This document shows, one piece after another, positions 10,501 to 17,968 of a stretch of 60,000 bases of DNA. The DNA lies in assembly GCF_026151205.1 (NCBI RefSeq), contig NC_087076.1, forward strand, positions 21,572,828-21,632,827, in the 5' to 3' direction. The translations under genes were made by a program, and so were the position numbers. Positions within the stretch are counted from its first letter, which is position 1. The number at the start of each line of letters is the position of its first letter. The notes below the pieces were generated by a model, which made no database searches, was not told the origin of the DNA, and worked only from the letters and a program-made list of their open reading frames with translations. The stretch comes from Bolinopsis microptera. Taxonomy: Eukaryota; Ctenophora; Tentaculata; Lobata; Bolinopsidae.

Positions 10501-12046
10501 GCTTTTTAGTCGTAACTGATGTTTATCATTCAATTCTCCGACTTACAATAATCAATGATACTGCTGATTAGAACTCGATAATAGTAGAACAGTTAGACGC
10601 GCGATCACGTGGGCGCGTCACGTGCGTACCACGTGCCACCAATAGCATACGCCGAGTCTATACCACGTGACACGAAAGCGCACCACGTGATATGAAACAT
10701 CGTAACCGTCCACTTCTTTTACACGCAAATTCCTGGGAACGTTGCCAAAGCAGCTAATTCTTGGAATTTCTCCAACGCTTGGCGTGAGAAGTTGGCGACT
10801 AGCCAGCTACCCTTGTCCGTGCCCTAAAAATAGTATTGTTTTGCTTGCTCTCCTTCCAGCTCTTGTTCCTGCTAACGTTCAAGCTATTGCTCCACTATGA
10901 CAGATCGGTTTGACATTCAAATCCCTTGTCGAAATCGCCGGAGATAATTATAATCCATAAACACTTCACGCTCAGGGCTAAATAAATGTAATCCCTCAGC
11001 TGGCGCTTCGGGATTACATATTAACACAAAACTCGTGCGCTGCGCGCACTCGTATGTGTTTATCAGATCATCCCGCTAGCGCGGGATGATCTGTTATATA
11101 AACCCTTTGCGTGGCGGGTTTATGTTATTATAAATATATTTCCAGAAATCTTTCTTCAATACTTCAATACAAACAATTTAATAGGTAATAATTATTTTTA
11201 ACAGAGCTGGTCAAAGGTCTTTATCTGATTTAAAAAGCAATTAAAAGTTAATTTAGTGAGTCGTACTGGGGGCTGGTTTATCCGTTGTTAACAATCCCCT
11301 CCACCCAGGATATGCTTGCCTTCAGATTTGAGGTAGCTGAAAAAGTAGAATACAATACCACCGCCAGGGTTTTGTGTACTGCTTCAGGGTGGGACAAAGA
11401 TAGTTATACAGTATGTGTAGAGGTTCCAGGTATGTTTTATTTATCATCTCATGTTTCCTAAAAATTGGAGGGATCGAAGGGGTTTATCCTGAAATTTATG
11501 TTAATCTTAAAAATGCAATAATGTATGCGAATAAACATAAACTGAAATACTGACGTCAACAACAAAAACGTTCTTAAACGTTAAATAGCTAACGTTGGTT
11601 AAAGGTTTTACCTAACTTTAAAACAACGTCCAAACCCAACGTTGGAAAGTGTACTTTCCAACCTTATTCCAACGTTTATCCAACGAACTTTGCCGGATGG
11701 GTTATTAATTATTATCATATTTTGGATTCATTTGCAAAGAATATGTGATTTCTCTTGTTGTTTTATATTGTCAATTCAATTCCTCTCATGAAAAGAAAAA
11801 CGACTTTTTAAAAACTGTATAGAACTTGCTATCAATAAAACTTTTTCAGCTGCTGTAAGTGTTGGTGTCGTGATAGGATCAGTTGCGGCAGTGCTTATCT
11901 TTATAGCAATAATCATAGTTGGAATTTGTGTTCTACTACGCTGGCGACGAAATCAAAGAAGTTCCTCCACTGGAAATGTGGTCTATGAAAATACTGATAA
12001 TACCAAAACAGCTGAAGTATCCCTTCCTTCTAGAAAACAAGCATAA
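1..12046 (+). CDS. Sushi/FN3-repeat type I transmembrane receptor (5'-partial, spliced)
   Basis: Seen: 20 exons with matching splice phases: 1-7 (partial), 258-351, 842-933, 1184-1286, 2744-2992, 3692-3921, 4311-4545, 5267-5397, 6009-6131, 6375-6615, 7034-7118, 7384-7646, 7813-7980, 8275-8409, 8684-8787, 8932-9103, 9396-9839, 10146-10267, 11309-11429, 11850-12046 (stop TAA 12044-12046). Each join keeps the frame and carries AG acceptors and GT donors, except one GC donor at 5398. Domain order is about seven four-Cys sushi/CCP-like modules, four FN3-like modules, a membrane-proximal sushi module, a transmembrane helix and a short basic, then YEN-containing tail. Sushi modules usually mediate adhesion, complement regulation or recognition, so a cell-surface recognition role is inferred. 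The signal peptide must lie upstream of the window. I do not recognise a specific ortholog. Sushi-rich variable receptors of tunicates have a comparable general design, but no identity is claimed. Confidence 0.8.
258..1286 (+). CDS. Two sushi (CCP) modules of the receptor, recently duplicated
   Basis: Exon 258-351 (phase 0 to 1) is the second half of a sushi module, reading FECKPGYISDD and then cysteines at FKC and RRC. Exons 842-933 (phase 1 to 0) and 1184-1286 (phase 0 to 1) make a complete module with four cysteines: VCTKP, FECKPGYAQ, IKC and MKC. Splitting each sushi module by a phase-0 intron recurs through this gene. The end of the preceding exon at 1-7 (AATAAAG before GTGAGT) matches the end of exon 842-933, so the two modules and their introns are copies of one another. 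The spacing of Cys and the F.C.PGY motif are classic for CCP domains; the usual Trp before the last Cys is missing. Confidence 0.8.
1719..2485. mobile_element. Non-autonomous Tc1/mariner-type MITE in a receptor intron
   Basis: The ends are near-perfect inverted repeats of about 40 bp: left CAGGGTGGGCCAAAAGTCAG from 1719, right complement ending at 2485. TA dinucleotides flank both sides (1717-1718, 2486-2487), the mariner target duplication. The TIR start CAGGGTG..CCAAAAGT is typical of mariner-group elements. The 767-bp interior holds only short meaningless ORFs and no DDE transposase, so it depends on a helper element. It lies in the intron between exons 1184-1286 and 2744-2992. Confidence 0.85.
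2507..2540 (+). repeat. Short telomere-like TTAGGG/TAAGGG stretch
   Basis: About five imperfect hexamers (TTAGGG, TAAGGG, TTAGGG, TAAGGG) just outside the mariner MITE. Reverse-strand relatives occur at about 18203-18292. An interstitial telomere-like scrap, not a chromosome end. Confidence 0.6.
2744..2992 (+). CDS. Receptor exon: single-exon sushi-like module
   Basis: 83 codons, phase 1-1, acceptor TTTTCAG and donor GTACGT. Four cysteines occur as ECDVS, IYQCDAG, EMKCAW and IVKCRG, a sushi-like order, with a Trp after the third Cys. Unlike its neighbours, this module is not split by a phase-0 intron. The symmetrical phase means it could be skipped without a frameshift. Family assignment rests on Cys pattern and position only. 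Confidence 0.65.
3692..4545 (+). CDS. Receptor exons: two diverged sushi-like modules
   Basis: Exons 3692-3921 (phase 1 to 0) and 4311-4545 (phase 0 to 1). The first contains EDCPLKLPED, DVACEDG, VECKE and QACSAP, a full four-Cys module. It then gives PCDI, which starts a second module finished by the next exon (SGCKQ, FFCDAS, IKCYG). The intron between them lies just after the first Cys of the second module, so the phase-0 split pattern of this gene is kept. Both are longer than the usual roughly 60-residue CCP, suggesting lineage-specific elaboration. Confidence 0.65.
5267..6615 (+). CDS. Receptor exons: two more sushi-like modules, one with a GC-AG intron
   Basis: Exons 5267-5397, 6009-6131 and 6375-6615. 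The first module runs DMCKLPTRS, then after the intron VQFQCKDQ, EAECGTNG and QRCYPSC. The second begins at that last SCS and continues with INCSSDD, YAECKVDP and DWCLG. Frame and homology require exon 5267-5397 to end at AAG before GCAAGC, a GC donor. The next acceptor, ATTACCAG, restarts at VQFQC, which aligns with FECKPGY of the other modules. Without that splice the frame runs into TAG at 5434-5436. Confidence 0.65.
7034..9103 (+). CDS. Receptor exons: three fibronectin type III-like modules
   Basis: Each module is split over two exons: 7034-7118 + 7384-7646 (phase 2 join), 7813-7980 + 8275-8409 (phase 1 join) and 8684-8787 + 8932-9103 (phase 0 join). The third has the clearest FN3 signature: DDLTPLTEYTFTVTVLTNDD, the conserved L-x-P-x-T-x-Y strand F motif. 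The second has VLEPLKSYVVVISSST at the same place. The first is weakest and carries an extra pair of cysteines (IICPI, YDCPY). Different intron phases in the three modules argue against very recent duplication. A beta-sandwich adhesive stalk is the likely role. Confidence 0.65.
9396..9839 (+). CDS. Receptor exon: fourth FN3-like module with acidic Ser-rich insert and furin-type site
   Basis: One 444-nt exon, phase 1-1. It starts GPTLPTPIDSSKIVL, gives a strand C region (TYRLKVSKKVDEVWTVMMEY), then an insert of Ser/Glu/Asp octapeptide repeats (SSESEDDT type). Immediately after comes PSRRKRDVTP, with RRKR encoded at 9689-9700. The FN3 fold resumes with HEFTGLELNVAYKISMTS, the F-strand motif. 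R-x-K/R-R is the established proprotein convertase consensus. Cleavage here would leave two chains held by the FN3 fold, as inferred for other receptors cut in a loop. The repeats could vary in number between alleles. Confidence 0.7.
9557..9677 (+). repeat. 24-bp coding minisatellite encoding SSESEDDT-type octapeptides
   Basis: About five head-to-tail copies of a 24-bp unit starting AGCAGCGAAAGTGAGG. The first three are nearly identical; the last two drift to SSESGADT and SGEGGADN. The unit is a multiple of 3, so copy change keeps the frame. It codes for an acidic, serine-rich loop that could be phosphorylated or carry O-linked glycan. Confidence 0.85.
10146..11429 (+). CDS. Receptor exons: membrane-proximal sushi module
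   Basis: Exon 10146-10267 (phase 1 to 0) and exon 11309-11429 (phase 0 to 1), separated by a 1041-bp intron rich in hairpins and CACGTG motifs. Cysteines: YACSKS, FTFTCP, VLCTASGWDKD and TVCVEVP. The SGW before the last Cys is the classic CCP Trp position, making this the most canonical sushi of the gene. It directly precedes the transmembrane exon. Confidence 0.7.
10606..10689. promoter_or_regulatory. Cluster of five CACGTG palindromes (E-box/G-box)
   Basis: CACGTG occurs at 10606-10611, 10619-10624, 10630-10635, 10664-10669 and 10684-10689. Five exact copies in 84 bp is far above chance. CACGTG is the core site of bHLH-leucine-zipper factors (MYC/MAX, USF, MITF, CLOCK types). It lies in a receptor intron, so it may be an intronic enhancer or part of a transposon. 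Function is inferred. Confidence 0.5.
10987..11123. repeat. Cluster of three perfect short stem-loops
   Basis: Three perfect inverted repeats in a row: 10987-10995 with 11010-11018 (9-bp stem), 11064-11076 with 11081-11093 (13-bp stem, 4-nt loop TAGC), and 11098-11105 with 11116-11123 (8-bp stem). GC-rich stems in AT-rich intron DNA suggest a foldback element or an RNA structure. Confidence 0.6.
11850..12046 (+). CDS. Receptor terminal exon: transmembrane helix and cytoplasmic tail
   Basis: Acceptor CTTTTTCAG, 64 codons plus TAA. A small-residue, then strongly hydrophobic stretch (SVGVVIGSVAAVLIFIAIII, continuing VGICVLL) is followed by the stop-transfer RWRRNQR. The tail is about 33 residues and contains VVYENTDN; pY-x-N is the established Grb2-type SH2 ligand, so tyrosine signalling is possible but inferred. 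In the next reading frame an open stretch runs on to 12146 and encodes an acidic Ser/Tyr-rich tail (reported as a finding). Confidence 0.8.
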
Positions 12047-12598
12047 TATTATACTCCCTGCTACGCCATCTGAAGATCATATATATAGCAGTTATAGCAG
12101 TGAAAAAAATAGTAGCGCAGATGATAGTAGCGCAGATGATTTTTGATTTGATTTGATTCGAAACTTTTATAAATAGTACATATACAACCATCAGAGACCT
12201 TGGAAAGTTCCTTACCAAAGCTCATGAACGAAGATTTCCTAAAGCATCCTTTAAACAAATTCCTAACAATAAAAATATTGCCTAATGTAAGATTCGGAAC
12301 ATTTTTATAAGAGTTTATTTGAATTATTAGTAAAATAAATCTCATTATGAAGATTTGCGGCGATTACTTTTTTGTTTAACCTTATTATAGTATTAGTGGT
12401 TGCAATTTTATTCTCATTCTCTTGTATATATTCTTTTTGACTTTTGGGTAAATTTACTTTTTATATTGGGTCAGACATTATACCATGTAATTTTACTTCT
12501 GAATCGTTTAATCTGTTTAATCCTAATATAAATAAATCGTTTCATTGTGTAAGTACCGTAAACTGTTGTCTAATGATGATACTGATAGACAATATATG
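12047..12598 (+). other. Receptor 3' untranslated region and short intergenic stretch
   Basis: AT-rich and without a convincing gene. AATAAA polyadenylation signals lie at 12334-12339 and 12531-12536, fitting a 3' UTR of about 0.3-0.5 kb. A 15-bp duplication (AGTAGCGCAGATGAT) sits at 12110-12140. Confidence 0.5.
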
Positions 12599-12997
12599 GA
12601 ATTAAACGGAATTAAACGGAATTAAACGTAAAGTTGTCGGAGATGGCACTAACACCATCGTCTCGACTATACATGAATGAATGACATATCTAGAGTAAGT
12701 AAAATTCGAGATTCAAGAATCATGAGAATTTAAAACAAAATCACTTAAAATTTAACTCCCGTACAAACAACCGAAATAGAAATAATTGCTGAAATAATAA
12801 TTTAACAATAGAGGAAGTAGTAAAAGGCAACTTCAATGGTCACTAAACTGCGATATTAGTATTCGAGTCCACAAAAGACACATTCATACTCAAACAGTCC
12901 TCCCACTCACAGTCACAACGTACTGGAAACAGTAATCACTAGTGTTCCATGCTCGTACAACAGATCGTGAAATCTGCATAATGATGGTTGATCTGTA

Positions 12998-15900
12998 TTA
13001 TGTCTGTTGAGTTGGTAGTCCTGATGGGGTGACAGGCAGTATTGGCGTCTTTTTCGGGTTCCTGATGCGGTGACAGTTGCAAAGGAATTTGCCCAGTTCT
13101 TGCACATGGGCAGAATTCATGATAGCTCCGTATTCCTTGAGCAGCAAAAGACTCTTAAGGTTTTCCGACAGTGAGAGTCTCGCTGAGTGGTACATTGGAC
13201 ATTCAGTGAGGCAGTGTTCTTCATTTTCAATGATTGTTCCTTCGAAAAAGGAGAGATATTCTAAGCCTTGAACGTTATCCTTGTTGCAGCAGAATCTGCA
13301 GGCTCTCGTCCACGTTCCAGTTTCTTTTGTGTATCTCCCTCTCTCAATAAGAAGGTCATGGCTACTGGAGCGGATTTTTGCTATGTGCATGCGACATTGA
13401 CTATTCTTTAGATTGAGATACTGCTCCTCTCCGAATACCTGTTTGATAGTGCAGTAAAATTGCATTTTCTTTTGGGATGCTAAATCTGTTCTCCAATCTT
13501 TTACAAAGTGATCAACCAAATTTCCATGTGCAGTTGAGGTCGTTCCTTCTGCTCTGTGTTGGTCGGATCGAGCGAATTTGGCCGCTTTGGATTCAGACTG
13601 AGCGATCGAGTTCCAGGTCTTATACCAAGAGAGGTTTAGATTCTTCTGCTCTTGGAATGTCTGATGTACAAGAAAGTTTACGCTGCTCACGTCGGGTGAT
13701 GTCTGAGACAATCTGTCGAAGTATCTCAGGCATTGTGGTAGTACCGACAGGGCCCATGGTAACCTGCCCGTATCTCCGTAACAGAAGTTGTTGTTAGCTT
13801 TCTTGTGTAAGCCGAGCACCCATTTCAGCATTTTCAGGTGTGTTGTCTCAAGTGCGTCCTTTGTTGCAGCTCTAGCAAGGTTCTGTCTTGAACCATCAGC
13901 GCAAGCCATCTCCTTTGCCATTTTTGTACACGGTAGCCATATCTAACAGGCATACGTAGCGACTGGTTTAACGAGGCTGTCTATAAGCTTGAGCATGGTT
14001 TTTGTTGTTAATGCTCGATTGTCGACCATGCGTCTGATCGAGAAAAATGCTCTTAGTGCTTTTTTCCTCAGTTCGTTCATGGCACCTTTAAATGAACCGT
14101 TGAGACTGAATTGGATGCCTAGATAGCAGTAAGATTTGGCCGATGAGATGTCCAGGTTCCCTAGTTTGAACCCGTAGGAGCACTTCAGCAAACGAGAGCT
14201 CGAGTTGAATACCATGATTTTGGTTTTGTCGATGTTAATTGACAGTTCCCATTTACTTGCAAATTCGTGCAGGCAATCAAGTTGTTTCTGCAGGCTTTTG
14301 GCGTCGAGTGCCAAAAGTATCAGGTCGTCTGCCCACAGAAGATGGCTGACCGGGAATCCGTTCAGTTCTGGAATTGACAAGTCCTCAAGAGCTGCTAGTC
14401 TAATGGAGAGGTCATAAATGTATACCTTGAAGAGCTCCGGCGACATTGGATGCCCCTGTTCGGTACCAATGGTGACATCGATGGTGTCCGACAGCTTCTT
14501 GCTCAGTTTGATACGGGTAACTGAGTTGCTGTACATGTTCTGGAGGCAAGAGAAGAAGCTTCCTCCGATACCAAGTCTACTGAGTTTGTACATGAGAGCC
14601 TCCCTGCAGACTGTGTCGAACGCCTTACGATAGTCCACGAAGCAAGCGAATATTTTCTTCTTCAGCTTCTTTGTATACTTCTCGATGATCGTTGTAAGGG
14701 TCAGGATATGGTCAGAGCACTGGGCACCAGCTCTGAATCCGAGTTGGTGAGGGAAGTCGGGACAGACGACTTTACGGAATTCGATCAGCCTATCAAGGAG
14801 GAGGGATGCAAAGAGTTTTCCAAGGCAACTTCCGACTGTGATTGCTCTATAGTTATCGGGGTTCTGCTTGTCCCCCTTTTTGTGTAGGGGAGTAGTTATT
14901 GAGCAGTTCCATGGGTAGATTCCTTGCGTTAGGCAACCATTGAATAGTTTCAGAAGGACTTTTTGGAGACCGAGTTTGGAGCTCTTGAGCATCTCGTTGG
15001 AGATAAGATCACATGAAACGCTTTTGTTATTCTGGAGCTTATTGGTGACTTTCTCCAGTTCTTGGATAGTAAACTCTGTGTTGAGTTTTTCAAGTTCGAC
15101 TGATGGCTCGAGGTGGTACTCGGTTCCCTGTTCACCAGCTTCGTTGGTCGAAGTGTTCGTTTGTAGTCCACCGTGCGAGGGGTCCTTGCACTTCTGATTG
15201 TATAGGTCGTTAAAGAACTTGTGAAATGCGATCAGGTCATATATGTCGAATGTATCGGGGTCCTTGCAAGCGGACGAGAGGTCTTTTAAAGCAGCCCAGT
15301 TGATGTTGTTGCTGAGGTTGATTTTCTCGTTAAGTTTGTATAGGTAAGCTCCCTTTCTAGCTCGTGTTTGTGCCCTGTATTCTTTCTTACGGAGGTAAAA
15401 TCTTGCTCGGTTGGATTCCACGAGCATAGGATCGATGTGGGTGTTATTCTTGGCTCTTTCGTCTCTACAGACTAATCGTTTAGCATGCCTACAACTCCAA
15501 TCAAACCATTTGTTTTTGTTAGTACTGGGCTTTCCACTTTTCTGGGTGGTAACTTGACTTGCCAGGTTAGTAAAGGTGGCAATCACAATTTCATTGAAAC
15601 TGCGAATGTCGTCAGGGGAGGAAATATCAGTTTGAAGAAGAGAATCAACTTTTTCTTTGAATTGAGCGGTGTTCTGGGCTGACTTGAATTTTTCTGTGGT
15701 ACCAAGTCCAGAGCAGGCATCTTTGGTCCACTTGAATGGCTTCGGGATCGATGCGAATTTGAGCTCCATTTCGTTCGAGATGTCGCCAGCCATCACAATG
15801 TTCCTTATGTTAGTGGTTAAAGTGGTGGATATTGGTCTGTGGTCAGAATAAGGGGTGAGGTCACCAACTTTGAAGAACCTTGCCCGATGAAGGAGGCTGT

Positions 15901-16672
15901 GGGACACGCAAATGTAGTCGACCGTACTTACTCCATTTCTTTGAATGCAAGTTGGACTGCCAAATATGTCCCCAATTGTCCTTCCGTTTAGGATTATCAT
16001 TCCAGTTGTCTGGAGTAGCTCAATGAAGGGTTTGCCGTTGGAGTTGAGAATCCGATCTTGGTTGTTTCTAGAGGCTACCTCAGTAGGAGATATAGAATGC
16101 TGGGGAGGATCGAGTTCAACTTGAAGGTCCCTAGACTCGCATGGTATAAGGAAGTCGTTCAATGTGCCGGTCCGCGCGTTCATGTCACCAAGTATGGCAG
16201 CATCTTCGGAGTCGGGGATATTTGATAGACACTCTTCTAAGTGCTCACAAGTGGTTGTATATTGTTCCATTTTCGAACGCATTCGTTTCTTGTATGAGCC
16301 ATGAGCTGGCGAGTCGTACACATTGATAAGATTCAGATCTTTGTCAAGGTTGAAGTATTTGGCTTTAAGCTTTACGATGAGTATGTCGTCGCATTTGGAA
16401 AAATGAACTCTGACTACTCCTGCAGCCAAGTGCTTCCGGATCGCTGTGCACACGCCACCTGAGTTGCTATCCGATCTGTTGGCGTTGAAGCATTTGAATT
16501 CCCGCATAGAAACCTGTCCTTTAGTTTCTTGTAGGCAGACGATATCGTGGCCAGCTATGAGCTTCTGGACCTCGTCAATTTCGAATTTGACACCCTCAAA
16601 TTTGTCACGCTGGTGGTTGATGTTCCAGCTCATGAGTTTGAGTGAGTGTCTCATCTTAGGGGGGCTATTCAT
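12998..16672 (-). CDS. LINE A ORF2: endonuclease-reverse transcriptase, interrupted by one TAG
   Basis: Starts ATG at 16672; overlaps the end of ORF1 by 8 nt (ATGAATAG). The N-terminal APE-type endonuclease shows LMSWNINHQRDK, VCLQETKG, ILGDMNARTG, VDYICVSHSLL and YSDHRPIS. The RT core shows TPLHKKGD.QNPDNYRAI, HQLGFRAGAQ, FVDYRKAFDTV, GTEQGHPMSPELF and LLWADDLILLA (catalytic ADD). TAG at 13943-13945 interrupts the frame after VATYAC. Seven codons later the same frame resumes at MAKEMACADG and runs to 12998, with a C-terminal zinc-finger-like C-x2-C..H-x4-C (CRFCC, EEHCLTECPMY). One nonsense change explains the break. Role: target-primed reverse transcription. Confidence 0.85.
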
Positions 16673-17672
16673 CTCTAAACCTGTTCGTGCTGCGTCTGGA
16701 TCTGTCCTTTGGTTGGTAGCTTACTCGAGGTAAGCGCATTGTTTTCCTCATTCCTTCACGGAGGCGCACCCACAGCATTTTTTGACCTCGTTCTCTCAGC
16801 TTGAACCCTTCGTTACTTGTGTAAAAGTTTTGGTCACCGATGCTGTCATTTTGGAAGGTAAAGATCCTATCTTTTGCAACCGGCTTGTGTTTGTGGAGCC
16901 AGCTCACATAGTCTTCAACATCTTTGTTGACGATGCTGATTCTCTCATTGAGGGCTTTATCGTTGCTCGATGGAATCAGTCCTGAGAAGCATATTTGGGC
17001 TTTGGTTGTGTTCATCAGGTGCTCGGAGAACTCCTCAACGATACTCACGAGACCAGATTTCTTTTTGAGGAGGTCATTTATCCCCGTGTGAACATATATG
17101 CATTCGGGCTTGAGTCGTTTGATGGTGCTGTTCAATAGCTTTGTTTTTTTAGTCGTATCCTCATAGCTGTCAAACTTGAGGCAGTGTACATTGAATTGAC
17201 TATTGAACAGTTTAGGGTTGAAGTGATCAAAGTTACTATCGTGGATCAGAAGAACAGTGTGCTGTCTGTAACTTTCCCTTATTCGCCTGGAAGATTTGTT
17301 TCTACTCTCCTTGGCTTCACGACTCGGTTGATTAGGTTGTGCCTCGGATGCGGTGGTCTCTGAATGTTTTGACTCACTGCGGTTGTCCTGTCTGGTTGCT
17401 GGTACAGGTACATTCTCTTTGTGGTTTTTGCTGTTCTTCTTGTTCGATGTAGTGAACGTCTCGGAGCCTCCATTCTCAACGATCTTGGACCACAGGATAC
17501 CCTGTTCGCTTTCCCTGTTCGTATCATCGACAGAGGCCGGTGTGTCACGCCGGGCGGGCTTGTGGTTCGCCGGAGGCTGTGGTGAACTGGTGAGGGCCTG
17601 CGTCAGACTCTCATGGTTTACTTCAAGTGCCTCGATTCGGGTCCTATTTGAGGAACTTACAGTTTCAAATGA
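16665..17672 (-). CDS. LINE A ORF1: SGNH/GDSL-esterase-type protein (5' part broken by TAG)
   Basis: Open on the minus strand from 17672 to the stop at 16665. Just upstream, TAG at 17673-17675 interrupts the same frame, whose earlier codons (AEELKGELNLAF) still look like coiled coil. Following parts: a coiled-coil end (RTRIEALEVNHESLTQALTS), a Ser/Asn/Lys-rich linker, then SGNH blocks HTVLLIHDSNFDHF (block I, Asp-Ser) and IYVHTGINDLLKK (G-x-N-D block). ORF1 esterase domains are an established feature of some LINE clades. The real initiation codon is lost or upstream of the truncation. Confidence 0.75.
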   Translation of the reverse strand, partial: SFETVSSSNRTRIEALEVNHESLTQALTSSPQPPANHKPARRDTPASVDDTNRESEQGILWSKIVENGGSETFTTSNKKNSKNHKENVPVPATRQDNRSESKHSETTASEAQPNQPSREAKESRNKSSRRIRESYRQHTVLLIHDSNFDHFNPKLFNSQFNVHCLKFDSYEDTTKKTKLLNSTIKRLKPECIYVHTGINDLLKKKSGLVSIVEEFSEHLMNTTKAQICFSGLIPSSNDKALNERISIVNKDVEDYVSWLHKHKPVAKDRIFTFQNDSIGDQNFYTSNEGFKLRERGQKMLWVRLREGMRKTMRLPRVSYQPKDRSRRSTNRFRDE

Positions 17673-17729
17673 CTAAAAGGCTAGATTGAGCTCACCCTTT
17701 AGCTCTTCAGCTGTGAATATATAATATAG

Positions 17730-17968
17730 ACAGCTATAATAAGACAGCTGTTACTCTGATAGACAACATATGTCTATAATAAGACAGCTGTTACTCTGAT
17801 AGACAACATATGTCTATAATAAGACAGCTGTTACTCTTATAGACAACATATGTCTATAATAAGACAGCTGTTACTCTGATAGACAACATATGTCTATAAT
17901 AAGACACCTGTTACTCTTATAGACAACATATGTCTATAATAAGACAGCTGTTACTCTGATAGACAATC
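17730..17968. repeat. 40-bp tandem repeat, about 6 copies
   Basis: Unit begins TGTCTATAATAAGACAGCTG and is 40 bp long. Copies differ mainly by TCTGAT versus TCTTAT. It abuts the truncated 5' end of LINE A. The other side of the LINE has the related text CTGATAGACAATAT (about 12581), so the LINE may have inserted in or beside such a repeat. Confidence 0.85.

Larger units (their letters stand above)
12599..17715 (-). mobile_element. Non-LTR retrotransposon A (5'-truncated, SGNH ORF1 + EN/RT ORF2)
   Basis: On the minus strand the element reads ORF1 (SGNH esterase), ORF2 (apurinic-type endonuclease plus reverse transcriptase plus zinc finger) and a 3' UTR of about 400 bp. It ends in three copies of a 10-bp repeat (GGAATTAAAC on the plus strand, 12599-12629), like the short tandem tails of many LINEs. 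The 5' side stops in the coiled-coil part of ORF1 near 17715, so it is truncated. Both ORFs carry one in-frame TAG. It lies between the receptor gene and the 40-bp tandem repeat. Clade is uncertain: ORF1 esterases are best known from CR1-related LINEs. Confidence 0.85.

Noticed and set aside
17730-17968. CRISPR array
   Set aside because: The 40-bp units are directly adjacent with no unique spacers; the genome is eukaryotic.
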